This document shows positions 19,215 through 30,628 of a DNA stretch of 64,000 bases, in pieces. The position numbers and the translations under genes were made by a program. Location: the NCBI GenBank assembly GCA_002897115.2, contig BCIH01000005.1:788683-852682 (forward strand), given 5' to 3'. This stretch comes from Prototheca cutis. Lineage: Eukaryota; Chlorophyta; Trebouxiophyceae; Chlorellales; Chlorellaceae. The notes beneath the pieces were generated by a model. That model was not told the origin of the DNA, made no database searches, and saw only the letters and a list, made by a program, of their open reading frames with translations. How positions within the stretch are numbered: position 1 is the stretch's first letter; every line of letters starts with the position of its first letter.

Positions 19215-21746
19215 TNAGCTCCCCCCAGCACCCACGGGCTTGGCCTGGCTGGCTGTGAGCCCCCGTGCTTCAGGGTCCAGCCCCGCCACCAGTGCCCAGG
19301 CCTCGGCGCCGAGCGTGCCACCTGGCGTGCCATCAGGGCCCCGTATGGGACTGGGTGCCGCGGCGCCGCAGAGCCAACGGGCGGCTTTCCCCTCAAACTG
19401 GCCCCGCCGCGCATAATGCTCCCACAGCGCCCGGGGCCCAGCATCGGCGGGCACTGCGTCTACGCCCACGATGCCGCGATAGTGCTCCGCATCAAAGCAG
19501 GCGCGGCCCTGCGCGAGGACCAGCGCGGTGCGCTGCGCGTCCGACAGCGCCGGCGCCGGGCAGACCCAGCCCGCACGCCGGGCCTGGAACAGCCCCACCA
19601 GCAGGTAATGGTCAAACATGGAAAAGCCGCACGTGCCCATGAAGCACGACTCGCGCAGCGCACCCATCGCAGGGTCCCGTGCATACGCCGTGTGGTCAAA
19701 GCAACCGTCCCTGGGCAGTTGGGCGTTGGAAGTGGTGGTTTTGTCGGGGTGTGGGTGTGTTGGGGGGGACACCACCCACCCAGGTACATCGCTCCATCCC
19801 AACCCACAGCCAGAAAGCACAGCGACGCACCCGCCGTGCAGCGTGCGCAACGGCACCGCCACTTCACCCCTGACGCTCCACTCCAGCTCCACCACGGGCA
19901 GCGGCGCCCCAGGTCGACCAAAGTACTCGTTCTCATCCACGGTGGGTGACCCCTGGTTTTGTTTATTGATTGATTATGTAATGGGAAAGGGGGGGCTGTC
20001 TGGATGGAGGGTTGCATCCCAGCCTGGTTCCCGCGGCCAGACGTGCTAGGGGGCCAGCCGCGATCCCGCAACTGTGCGCCTGGGCCCAGGCCATTGCTCG
20101 ACGCATTGTTTCCGGGAGAACGCATCCCATGAAAGAGCAGTGCAAGTTCGTGCACGTGGTGAGCTGCAGGGAAACAAACCTTCTTCTCCATCAACCCCAC
20201 ACCGCCCCGGGCTTACCATGCTCCAGTTGGCGTACTTGACCCCGGCCCGAAGCGCCCCATAGTTGTCTGCCTGTGCTGGGTGGATGGGCCAGAACATGAC
20301 CTCGTAGGGGCCCACCGTCGTGCCATCATACAGATTCTGACGGTCGGGTGGCAGCCTGCGCATTTGAAAGGAGGTGGTAGTTTTCAGCGGGTGTGGGTGC
20401 GGGTGCCGGGAGAGGAGGATGAGGGTGCCGGACACATCATTGGCCCGCATTCTCACCCCCCAAAACTACTTGCTTCCCAAGCACCCAAACGCATCCATTC
20501 CACGTCATAGCACCAACAACAACGCGCATACGCACCTGTCGTTGCACGCCCAGTTCTTCCGATCACGCCAGTCGACGCCCTGGTACCGGAGCATGAGGCA
20601 ATCCAGGGCGCGGCCCGCACCCAGCAGGGCTTGCGCGGCGGCCTTGTCGCCGTGCCATGCCTCGTCCCAGCCCCGCGCATGGCAGCCTGTGATGTTGGCG
20701 GCCCGGGAGATCAGCAGGCTCCAGCCCTCGGCGTCGACAGCCCAGGCCGCGCGCAGGACATGCGGCGCGTCGCGACCATCATTCGCGCTCAGATCGCCGT
20801 CTTTTGCAGCTGGTTCGCAGCTGATCATGCCGCCGACCATGGACACATTGCCCTGCAGTCGGTCCACGAATGCGCGCGTCCAGTGCAGGCGCGGCCGGAA
20901 GGCCGGAGGGACAAAGGGCCCCGCCACCGAGGAATCCACGACCACAAAATACTTGAATGTAGATTGATCAGGGAGCAGAGGCAGTGCCGCACCCAGCATG
21001 CCCCACGTGCCCTCCAGGCACGCCCCGGGCGCCAGCTCCACCCAGTCGGCCGACCGCGGCAGAGCCAGTTCGGGAGAATCCAGCGTGCGCCGCGCGCCGT
21101 GCGCCACCACCAGCCGCGTCGTCGTCCCATCGCCTTGCTGCAGCGCCAGCCGCGCAAACAGCGCCAGGTTGGCCGCGTGCTGCGCGCGCTCCGTCACAGC
21201 GTCAAGTTCATCGGCAAGAGATGCGCCTTCGCCCATCCCGTACGACATGCCGGTGCCTGCTCCTGTGGTACTATTGCCGGCGCTTCTAGTAGTCCTCGCT
21301 GCTGCATCAATATCAGCCTCCTCTTCTGGCGGTGGCACGTAGTGGCAGAGGTAGATGACCAAGGTGCCCTCCGCGGCCCGGGGCATGGCGGGCTGCAGCC
21401 GCTGCCGCAGCGGCGCGGGCGGCGGGGGGTCAGCAGCGATCGCGCCTCCGCCGATGGCGTCTGCCCCGGCGCCAAAAAACGCCGCAGCAGACTCGGTGCC
21501 GGCAGCCTCGGCCATCACGGCCGCGAGGCGCTCGCGGTCCTTGTGTCCCATGGCGTATCGTCGTGTGGCGTTGATGTCGACGTATGCCTGCCAGGGCTTG
21601 AACTTGCTGGGCACGATTCGGGGGGGCTTGGTCCACTCCATCAAAAAGTAGGCCAGGCCGAGCACCAAGCATGTCAGCAGCAGGCGGGGCCAGTGCCGCC
21701 GGGCCCAGGCCTGCGCGACCTGCGCCATGCCTCGCCCCTCACTCAT
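19215..21746 (-). CDS. Type II membrane protein, glycosyltransferase-like
   Basis: Probably a Golgi enzyme of unknown specificity. Exons 21746-20536, 20355-20217, 19952-19831, and from 19710 down, phases consistent. An N-terminal cytoplasmic stub is followed by one membrane anchor (LLLTCLVLGLAYFL, residues about 20-33) and a lumenal domain. The conserved block is YFVVVDSSVAGPFVPPAF, then MVGGMISCEP, then PHVLRAAWAVDAEGW, ITGCHARGWDEAW and LMLRYQGVDWRDRKNWACND. I recall this block from uncharacterised plant and algal glycosyltransferase-like proteins. Segments after exon 1 (YDGTTVGPYEVMFWP) continue that pattern. The C-terminus is ambiguous: an unread base makes codon TNA at 19215-19217, a stop if the base is A or G on the coding strand, otherwise the frame runs to 19059. 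Confidence 0.55.
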
Positions 21747-22244
21747 CAAAAGCGCTGTCGGGGATGGAAGGTCATGACAGATCCATGGGGTTGCTGGCAA
21801 CACCCGAGATCATGCCTTGAGGCTACCAGGCCGCTGGGAAGGGGGACCGGACGTTCAAGCGACAGACGACGTGCGAGACTTGTTCGTTGCAGGCGCACAG
21901 AAGCAGCCAGCGCTGCGCACATACACGTTAGCATCACCAGCAATATTCCCACTGTGCTGGTAAACCTTCCTATCTCTCCTGATCACCCGAGGGACCGAAG
22001 CTTGCCGCGTCGGCATGGAGATCGGGGAGAGTCCCTCAATGCCAGGGCTCTGCACGAATCCCGCAAGCGTCCTGCCTGCAGCGCACTGACCGAAAGCACT
22101 GCTGTGCAGCCCACGGGCAAGGAGAGAGGGCATCCGTGATGTTGGAATAATGCACAGTTTCTGTTAGTTACTTTAAAAGGATCTCGAGTGCAGAGAGGGC
22201 GCAGGGGCTGCGGCGGAAGGCGGTGCCCAGCTGGCCACCCGGCC
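21747..22244. promoter_or_regulatory. Divergent promoter region
   Basis: About 500 bases between the divergent glycosyltransferase-like and SYF1 genes. It should hold both promoters. No specific motif was identified. Confidence 0.4.
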
Positions 22245-25200
22245 ATGGCCCCTGCACGGCCCGCCAATGGGGTCACGGATGCGGGGGCGAACGGCATCGA
22301 CAGCCTCATACCAGATGGGACGGATCTGTTGTATGAGGAGGAGTTGCTGCGCAACCCCTACTCGCTCAAGATGTGGATACGGTACATTGATGCCAACAAG
22401 GCAGCTACCCTGCCCAAGCGGCGTCTCCTCTTCGAGCGGGCTCTGCAGAAGCTCCCCGGATCCTACAAGGTGCGGAGCGTTTGGTGGAACCCCTGACCAA
22501 GCATGCTGCGCAGTGCTGGGACCACGGGAGGGCGTTGTCTGGGGGGTGATGGGCTGGCGCCGGTGAAAACCAGGGGCCAAGGGCTGTGGGATGCTCTGGA
22601 AGCACGCACAGGCTGCTGCCCATCCACAGGGTTGTGCAATGCTGCACGGTTTCGATGCTTGTGCAGCAGTGGCAGTGCCCTGGCTGCATTGCTGTTTGCG
22701 GGATCCTACCTGTGGACAGGCAGCCACGTAGTCGAGACGGAGGATTGTGCAACATTGCTCCTGCCCCTCCCATGCCTTGCGCACTCCCTGTGGGACGGAC
22801 CACCCGCCTGCTCGCTTGCTATGCACCCGTATGCACACACAAACGCACGCAGCTCTGGCATGCGTACCTCGCGGAGCTGCGGATCAGCGTGCGAGATGCT
22901 GCGCCCGACAGCGTCGCGGTGGAGTCACTGAACAATGTGTACGAGCGGGCACTGGTGTCGATGCACAAGATGCCGCGCATCTGGCTGGACTACCTGGAAT
23001 TTCTTGTCGGCCAGCACTGGGTCACGCGGTGCCGCCGTGCCTTTGACCGGGCGCTGCAGGCGCTGCCCGTCACCCAGCACGCCCGCATCTGGCCTGTCTA
23101 CCTCAATTTCATCGGCCGACCTGGAATGCCCGAGGAGACCGCTGTCAGGGTGTGCACTGTTTGCTTGCTGATTGTTTGTGCATGTTTGTGGGTGGGTTTG
23201 TGTTCTGTATGGACTGGGTGCACCTAGTCGCGAGTCCTCAAGAGTGCCAGCACGCTTTTGAGTGAGGGCTCGTTCTCCCATACACGTTTTTGCACCCTGC
23301 ACAATCGGTGCCTGCGTTCAAAGGCCACTTGTTCCTTCCTCCACACACGCACACAATTGCAACTCCTGGCCCCCAACACCCACAGGTGTACCGTCGGTAC
23401 CTTCGGTTTGAGCCGACGCATGCGGAGGAGTTTATCGCCTACCTTCGGGGGCGGGGGCGGTGGGGCGAGGCAGCGGCCCGACTGGCCCCTCTGGTAAACG
23501 ACGAGACTTTCCGGTCGCTGGAGGGCAAGTCGCGGCACGCGCTGTGGCTGGAGCTGTGTGACATCATCACCCGCCACCCCGAGCAGTGCAAGGGCTTTGA
23601 CGTCGATGCCGTGCTGCGAGCTGGTATCCGGCGCTTTGACGCCGAGGTGGGCCGGCTCTGGGTTTCCCTGGCAAACTATTACAGCCGACGAGGGCTCTAT
23701 GAACGTGCCCGCGACGTTTTCGAGGAGGGCCTGACCTCGGGTACGTGTGCATTGCTTGCTGTTTGTGGGCAAGGGTTTAGTGGCTGGATCAATCGGTGGC
23801 TGGATGGGGTGGGGAATGGAGGCTGTTTACAGGTCGCGGCCATTTGTGCAAGGAAATGGCACCAACTTTCTTCTCTCATCACTCAACAACAACCAAAAAA
23901 ATGCTGCAGTGACGACGGTGAGCGACTTTACGCTGATTTACAACGTGCTGACCAAGTTTGAGGAGTCGTTCCTGGCCGCCAAACTGTCGATGGAGGACGA
24001 GGCCGAGAGCGGTGAGGCCGATGAAACCGGGGACGATTTCCTGCTGCATGATGCTGGGGACGACATTGACCTGCGACTGGCTCGACTGGATGCCCTGCTG
24101 GCGCGCCGGCCCGAGCTGCTGTCGGCGGTGCGGCTCCGTCAGAACCCTCACAACGTGGCCGAGTGGCACGCCCGTGCGCGGCTGTTCGTCTCGGACCCAG
24201 CTCGCCAGATCCAGGCCCTGACAGAAGCCGTGCGGACCGTGGACCCCGCGCGCGCAACGGGCAAGGTGCACGGCCTCTGGACGGCGCTCGCTCGGGTGTA
24301 CGAGACGCACGGCGACCTGGCAAACGCGCGGGCGGTGCTGCGGCGCGCGGCCCTGGCCCCGCATGCGTATGTGGATGACCTCGCGCAAGTGCACCTGGAG
24401 TGGGCGGAGATGGAGATGCGGCACGGGCACATGCGTCGGGCGCTGGAAGTCGTCCGCGCTGCCACGGAACGGCCTGCTCGTCCCCGTTCGCGCGAGGAGG
24501 AAGCCGGGCTGCCCGTGCAGGACCGCGTGTACCGCTCGCTGCGCCTGTGGCGTCTGCGCGCCGACCTGGAAGAAAGCTTGGAGGACGTGGCGGGGAGCCC
24601 CGAAAACACGCGAGCCGTGTACGACGCCATGCTCGAGCTCCGCATCGCCACGCCCCAAGTCATCCTGAACTACGCGGCATACCTCCAAGAGCGCGCCGGC
24701 TGGGAGGAATCGTTTGCTGTGTACGAGCGGGGCCTGGCCCTGTTCCGATACCCGCACGCTCGTGACGTCTGGCGCGCGTACCTGTCTGCGTTCACGGGGC
24801 GGTACCCGGGCAAGCACATCGAACGCACGCGCAACCTCTACCGCCAAGCCATCGAACAGGTGACTTGTTCATGTATTGTGTGGAATTTCGGCATCACTGG
24901 TTGGGGGTTGGGAACATCTTCGTATGATGATGGTATTCTATCGGACTACATCGTACCTACCAGCCCACCTCAAACCTGAAGGCCCCTGCCGAGGAGCGCA
25001 AACACTACTACCTGGAACTGGCACAACTGGAGGAGGCGCACGGCCTGGCCAGCAACGCGATGCGGGTGTACGAGGAGGCTGCCCGGGAGGTGCCCACGTC
25101 CGAGCGCCTTGCGGTGTACACGCTCTACGTCCAGCGCGCAAGGGAGTTTTACGGCGCGGACAAAGTGCGCGAGGCGTACGCGGCGGCGCTGGAGGCGCAG

Positions 25201-25839
25201 CCGCCACACGCCGTGCCGGACGCCGATGTGCTCGAACTGGGCGTGCGCTTTGCACGCTTTGAGGCCTCGCTGGGGGAGTGGGACCGCGCGCGGGCCGTCT
25301 TCGTGCACGTCGCCCCCCTGGCCGACCCCCGCGCGTCGCCAGGCTTTTGGCGTGACTGGGCCAGCTTCGAGACCAGCGGGCCCCACGGCAACGAGGAGAC
25401 GTTCCGCGAGATGATGCGCATTCAGCGCTCTGTCGCCGCGGCGTTTTCCCAGGCCCACTTCAACACAGGGTTTGCAGACGTCGTCGCCGCCGCCGCGCGC
25501 GGCGAGGGTACTGCCGCTGCAGTACCAGCGGACGACAGCATGCAGGCACTCGAAGCCGAGCTCGCCGCCGAGCAGGCCGCTGCTGCAGCAGCCCCAGGAA
25601 CAAAGGTCCCGGGCTTTGTCTCGGCGGGCGTCATCCAGCAAGGCGGCGACGACCAAGCTGCAGCCTCCGAGCAGCAGGCCGCCGCCGCCGAAAACCCAGA
25701 GGATATCGACATTGGCGATGAAGATGATGACGAGGGCGGTGAAGGAGACCCAGAGGGAGTGGAGCAAAAGGCGGTGCCCGATGCTGTGTTTGGCTCCCTG
25801 GCACCGCCGGCAAAGAAGACGCGCTACGGCGAAGCTTGA
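22245..25839 (+). CDS. SYF1: Pre-mRNA-splicing factor SYF1 (XAB2)
   Basis: HAT-repeat scaffold of the NineTeen/Prp19-associated spliceosome complex, also linked to transcription-coupled repair in animals. Exons 22245-22469, 22853-23149, 23386-23740, 23910-24859, 24982-25839, total 894 residues with all phases matching. HAT repeats run through the whole protein, recognisable by W-x-x-Y and A-R-x-V/I-Y/F units: LKMWIRYIDANKA, LWHAYLAELR, RIWLDYLEFL, RIWPVYLNFIG, RLWVSLANYYSRRG, VWRAYLSAF, FWRDWASFE. The C-terminus has the family's acidic patch and AVPDAVFGSLAPPAKK. The start fits the SYF1 opening DLLYEEELLRNPYSLKMWIRY. Confidence 0.96.
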
Positions 25840-26539
25840 GCCAGCGCGTGTGGGAACCGGCATGAGTTGAATTTGTCTGTTTGTACGTGCACGCACACTC
25901 ACGCCTATCAGATGGACGAGCTGGTGCTGCGTTTGGGCTGCTCCGGTCTCATGCATGCGAAAGGGCTTCTGTCCAGACAGGAGCCACTTGTGAGCAACAA
26001 CACCGGCTTGCTGCAAAGCTTCCTTCATTTCAGGTATTGCATGCGTTGATGAAGCGCATGCACAATGATGGAAAGCGGGAATGCACGTGTGCAAGCGCAA
26101 CAAGCGGAATGTGATCCGAGGGTTTGACCAGCGGGAGGAGGGACCCCAGAAACATGTAGCGGTCGGTTTCCTGGTCAGATCTGAGCCGAGATCAGAATCA
26201 TCGCGCGATCGAGGCACCAAGGGCGATCGTACAACTGAGCTGCTCTCGCTCAACCCCATCGCAGATTGATTTGACACAGCGTCAGCCGCAGGGCGTGGGA
26301 ACAGGACCCACCAGCGCCCAGAGCGAAACGGTCGCGACTCTCTCCGTAGTTCCGTCTGGGGTGTGCGACGCGCTCGCCTGCCCGCACTCTTAAACACCGA
26401 TCAGCGCAGTGGATTGGCATTATTCAACTGCATTTCGTACCGTGACCGGCCCGCAGCTGGCCGGAAGGAGTCGCCTGGCGAGCAAAGGATGCTCTATAAC
26501 CCCCTCGTGGTCACGCCCTGCTCCCGGTGACCAGCTCCC
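25840..26539. other. Intergenic
   Basis: About 700 bases between SYF1 and AP-1 mu. A few short open frames without family signature; no repeat or RNA gene recognised. Confidence 0.5.
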
Positions 26540-28499
26540 ATGTCGGCCGTGTCGGCGGTGTTCCTCCTGGACGCCAAGGGGAAGCCGGTCCTGTCTCGGG
26601 ATTACAGGTGAGATGGAGCGGGTGCAGACAGGATCCGCGGGCTATGAGCATGGGGATCATGAGGGGTTCTGTGTGCGCCAGGGCGTGGTGGCAACCTGCA
26701 CACAATCTCCCCCCCCCCCACTCCCCATTTTCAGGGGGGACATCCCTCTGAGGACGGTGGATAGCTTCATAACCAAACTGAATGAGATCGAGGAGACGGG
26801 GCGGGCGAGCCCCGTCATCGTGGACGACGGCATCGCCTACATCTTTGTCCAGTACTCTGATCTCTATGTGCTGGCGCTGGCACGTGCCAATGTCAATGCG
26901 GCCGCGGTGCTGGTATTCCTGCACAAGATTATCGAAATCTTCAAGCAGTACTTCACAGAGGTGCGCGTCTTCCTGTTCTAATTTTTGATCAAGGCTGGAT
27001 ACCAGTGCGGTTGCTGTTGATGGGGCCCTGTGCTGGATGGGTGTCTGCCTGTCCAGTGTTGCCTGCTGCCACGACTTCGGCGGCGTCCTCATTTCGCCAA
27101 AACAATACCGCTGCTGCAGCTTGAGGAGGAGTCCCTGCGTGACAACTTTGTGATTGCCTATGAGCTGCTCGATGAGGTGCGTGCGGCTTGCGTGGGTGGG
27201 CAGGCATCCTCCTAAAAGCAAAGGGGGCGGTGGAGGTGACTCCCTGTCTATTTGACTGCTTGCTTGTTTGCTTGTTGGCCTCTTACAAACAAAACCGGAA
27301 TTTCAGTCCCTGCCTTTGTGTCCAACAAGCCTCCATGAAAAGCAAGGAATACCAGTGCGTACCAAGCTCCATCCCATACTATGCATGCACCACAGGTAAT
27401 GGACCATGGCTATCCGCAGTTTACGGAGGGCCGGATCCTGTCCGAGTACATCAAGACGGACGCGTACAAGCTGGCGGTGCAGCCTCGGCCCCCCATGGCG
27501 GTGACGAATGCCGTCTCCTGGCGCAGTGAGGGTCTGGTGTACAAGAAGAACGAGGTGTTTTTGGACGTGGTGGAATCGGTCAACCTGCTGGTCAACTCCA
27601 ACGGCAGCCTGGTCCGCAGCGAGGTCGTTGGCGCGCTGCGCATGCGGGCCTACCTGTCTGGCATGCCCGAGTGCAAGTTGGGTCTCAACGACAAGGTTCT
27701 CTTTGAAGTCCAGGGACGATCGGGGCGGCAAAAGGCCGTTGATCTCGAAGACATCAAGTTCCACCAGTGCGTTCGCCTGGCGTCTTTTGAGCGCGACCGC
27801 ACCATTTCCTTCATCCCCCCCGACGGCGCGTTTGACCTGATGACGTACCGCTTGAGCCAAAACGTCAAGCCCCTGATCTGGGTGGAGTGCGCTGTGGAGC
27901 GGCACTCACGCTCGCGAACCGAGTACCTCGTCAAGGCGCGCTCGCAGTTCAAGGAGCGCAGCGCGGCGACGTCGGTGGAGATTGCGCTGCCCATCCCCTC
28001 GGACGCCATTTCCCCCACCTTCCGCACCAGCCAGGGCTCGGCCGTGTACGTGCCGGAGAAGGACGCACTGGTGTGGAAAATCAAAAACTTCCCGGGAGGG
28101 CGTGAGTTCCTCATGCGCTGCAAGTTTGGTCTTCCGAGCGTCGCGGCCGAGGACGAGTCCCAGGGACGCATGCCCCCGATCAGGGTCAAATTCGAAGTGC
28201 CCTACTTCACCGTGTCGGGCATCCAAGTCCGCTACCTCAAGGTCGTGGAGCGCTCGGGGTACCAGGCCCTGCCCTGGGTCAGGTACATCACCACCGCAGG
28301 TCCGAGCAGGATTTGGGGGGCTCTGGTTGAGGGGAGTTGGGATCGTGACGAACAGCTGCTTGGGGGGGAGTTTGATGTAGTTGCCACTTGCCGATGGCCG
28401 CTCAAATGCAGTCACACTCCAGCGCCCTGAAGCCCTCACCCGACGAAACCAACAGGGGATTATGAGATTCGGATTCAGGGCCCCAAGCCGACAGTGTGA
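26540..28499 (+). CDS. AP1M: AP-1 complex mu (medium) subunit
   Basis: Cargo-binding subunit of the clathrin adaptor at the trans-Golgi network and endosomes. Exons 26540-26607, 26735-26960, 27120-27176, 27396-28299, 28456-28499, total 432 residues. N-terminal longin-like domain: MSAVSAVFLLDAKGKPVLSRDYRG, then FVQYSDLYVLALARANVNAA, then LRDNFVIAYELLDEVMDHGYPQ. C-terminal mu homology domain: VTNAVSWRSEGLVYKKNEVF, LDVVESVNLLVNSNGS, and VERSGYQALPWVRYITTAGDYE. The RSEGLVYKKNEVFLDV and end LPWVRYIT match AP-1 rather than AP-2, AP-3 or AP-4 mu. The tail after DYEIRI is a few residues longer than the usual plant ending. Confidence 0.95.
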
Positions 28500-28828
28500 A
28501 AGCACTGCATTGGAGTTGTATGCTCATTTCCCGGGCTGTGTAAAGTCTTCTACTGCGAACTGTGATCATGCATGCGAGGAGAAAGCTCTTGGGATACCCC
28601 TCCAGACAGCCGTCGGCGAGAGTGGGATTTGAAACTCGTTCCCGAAAAAGCCCTGATGCCCAATTTTTGGGGTGGGCAGCGATCTCGGCACGGAAGACGA
28701 GCATGCCCTGCTCATAGCGATCACAGCGTTTCTTCAGAAAGTATTGTGTGCATGCTTTGCAGCGGCATGCAGACCCTGCGATGATCGGAACTGGAGGCGA
28801 TCCAGGCCTGGTCGATCACTTGCCGACC
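28500..28828. other. Intergenic
   Basis: About 330 bases between AP1M and SPT16, same strand. No gene seen. Confidence 0.5.
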
Positions 28829-30597
28829 ATGGCCTACTCCATAGACGCCGGGACCTTCTCCAAGCGTCTGCAGACGCTTCTGGATGATTGGAAGGTGGGG
28901 TGCATGGGGGTACGTGCGAATTTACTTGGCCCCTTTGAGGCACTGAGGGACGGGAGTGCGGATGGGAGAGGGGTTCCCATGGCCGCCGTGGCCTGCTGTG
29001 CGCCGTGGCTTGCTGTCCGCCTCGGGCCCTGTTGACAGCCGCTTCCGCACGTGTCGCAGGATGGCTCGGAATGGAATGGTGCCACGGCCCTGGCCATCGT
29101 GACGGGCCAGGCCACAGAGGAACTGCGGTACACCGCCTCCTCCAGCCTGCATCTCTGGCTGCTTGGGTATGAGTTCACCGACACGGTGATGGTGCTGACG
29201 CGCGGCGAGCTGCACGTCCTGGCCGGATCCAAGAAGACCGACCTGCTGGCCCCCCTGGAGGGTGCGGTGCGCGAGCTGGGACTCAAGCTCGAGCTCCACA
29301 CCAAGCCCCGCAAGGACGACGGCGCCGCACAGATGGAGGCGTTGCTTGCGGTGCTCCGGGCATCGGACTCCCACCCCGAAGCCGTAAAGATCGGCACGCT
29401 GCCCCGGGAAAGGCCGGCTGGCGCGACGGCAGGGGCCTGGCTCGCGGCGCTGTCTGCGTCGGGGCTGGCCATGGTCGATGCCGCACCAGCCCTGTCGCAT
29501 GCAATGGCAGTCAAGGACGAGGAAGAGATCAAAAACGTGAAAAAGGCCGCCTTCCTGGCGAGCGGCGCGATGACAAAGTTTATGATTCGTGAGATTGAGG
29601 GCGTGATTGACGACGAGCAAAACGTCAAGCACAGCAAGATTGCTGCCAAGACCGAGGACGTGATCCTCAACCCCGGCAAGATTGACATCAAGCTGCGTCA
29701 GGACTTTATTGACGTCGCATTCCCGCCCATCGTGCAGTCAGGCGGCGTGTACGATCCCAGGCTGTCGGCCGGCAGTGACGATCGGCCGCTGTCGTACGAC
29801 GTCATCGTGCTCCAGGTGGGCGCCCGGTACTCGAGCTACTGCGGTACCCTGGGCCGGACGCTGTTTGTCAACCCCTCCCCCGACCAGGAAGCGCAGTACC
29901 GTGCAGTGCAGGCCGCCCAGGCAGCCGCCGTCGCCGCACTGCGAGACGGCGAGCAGCTGTCAGCGGCGCACGCCGCAGCGGTAACTGCGCTGCGGGATGC
30001 CGGCAGGCCCGAACTGGCCGAGGCCCTGATTGGAAAGAACGTTGGCACGGCAATTGGCCTGGATCTCCGTGACTCGGCTGCAACACTGAGTGCGAGTGCC
30101 AACGGTACCGTTCGTGCGGGTACTACGTTCAACGTCTGCATCGCCGCCACGGGCCTCAAGCCTACAGCCAAGTCGGAAGACGGGAAGGAACCGGCCTCCT
30201 ACATGATTCTCCTGGCCGACACCGTCGTCATCCGCCCAGATGGCCAGACACCAGAGGTCGCCACGCAGGGGACCTCCAAAGACTGGGACGAAGTCGCCTA
30301 TTTTTTCAACGATGTGCGTTTGTGTGTGTGGGGGGGGGTGGTGATGAGAATTGCCGGTATTTTGACAATGCATGCAACGGCGGCAATCGATCGCTGATCC
30401 AGAATCCCTTTTTAGGCACCTAAAGCGCACGGAAAACACTCATGCAGGATTCCGAGGAGGGAGGCAAGTCCGAGGAGGCGTCCGAGGACGAGGTCAAGGA
30501 ACGGGCGCTCAAGCCAGTGGACGCCCGCGACCTGGCCGGCCGGCGGTCAGGCCGCACGGAACAAGTGGACTTTAAGCTCCGCGACGAAGAAAGGCAC

Positions 30598-30628
<31 letters not shown>

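Noticed and set aside
20631..22139. 502-codon plus-strand ORF over the glycosyltransferase-like gene
   Set aside because: Arg/His/Pro-rich antisense shadow. The minus strand has a membrane anchor, conserved motifs and consistent splicing.
24920..24980. C/D-box snoRNA in a SYF1 intron (ATGATGA near 24924 and CTGA near 24976)
   Set aside because: The CTGA is part of the splice acceptor region, no terminal stem or D' box is evident, and the boxes are common by chance.
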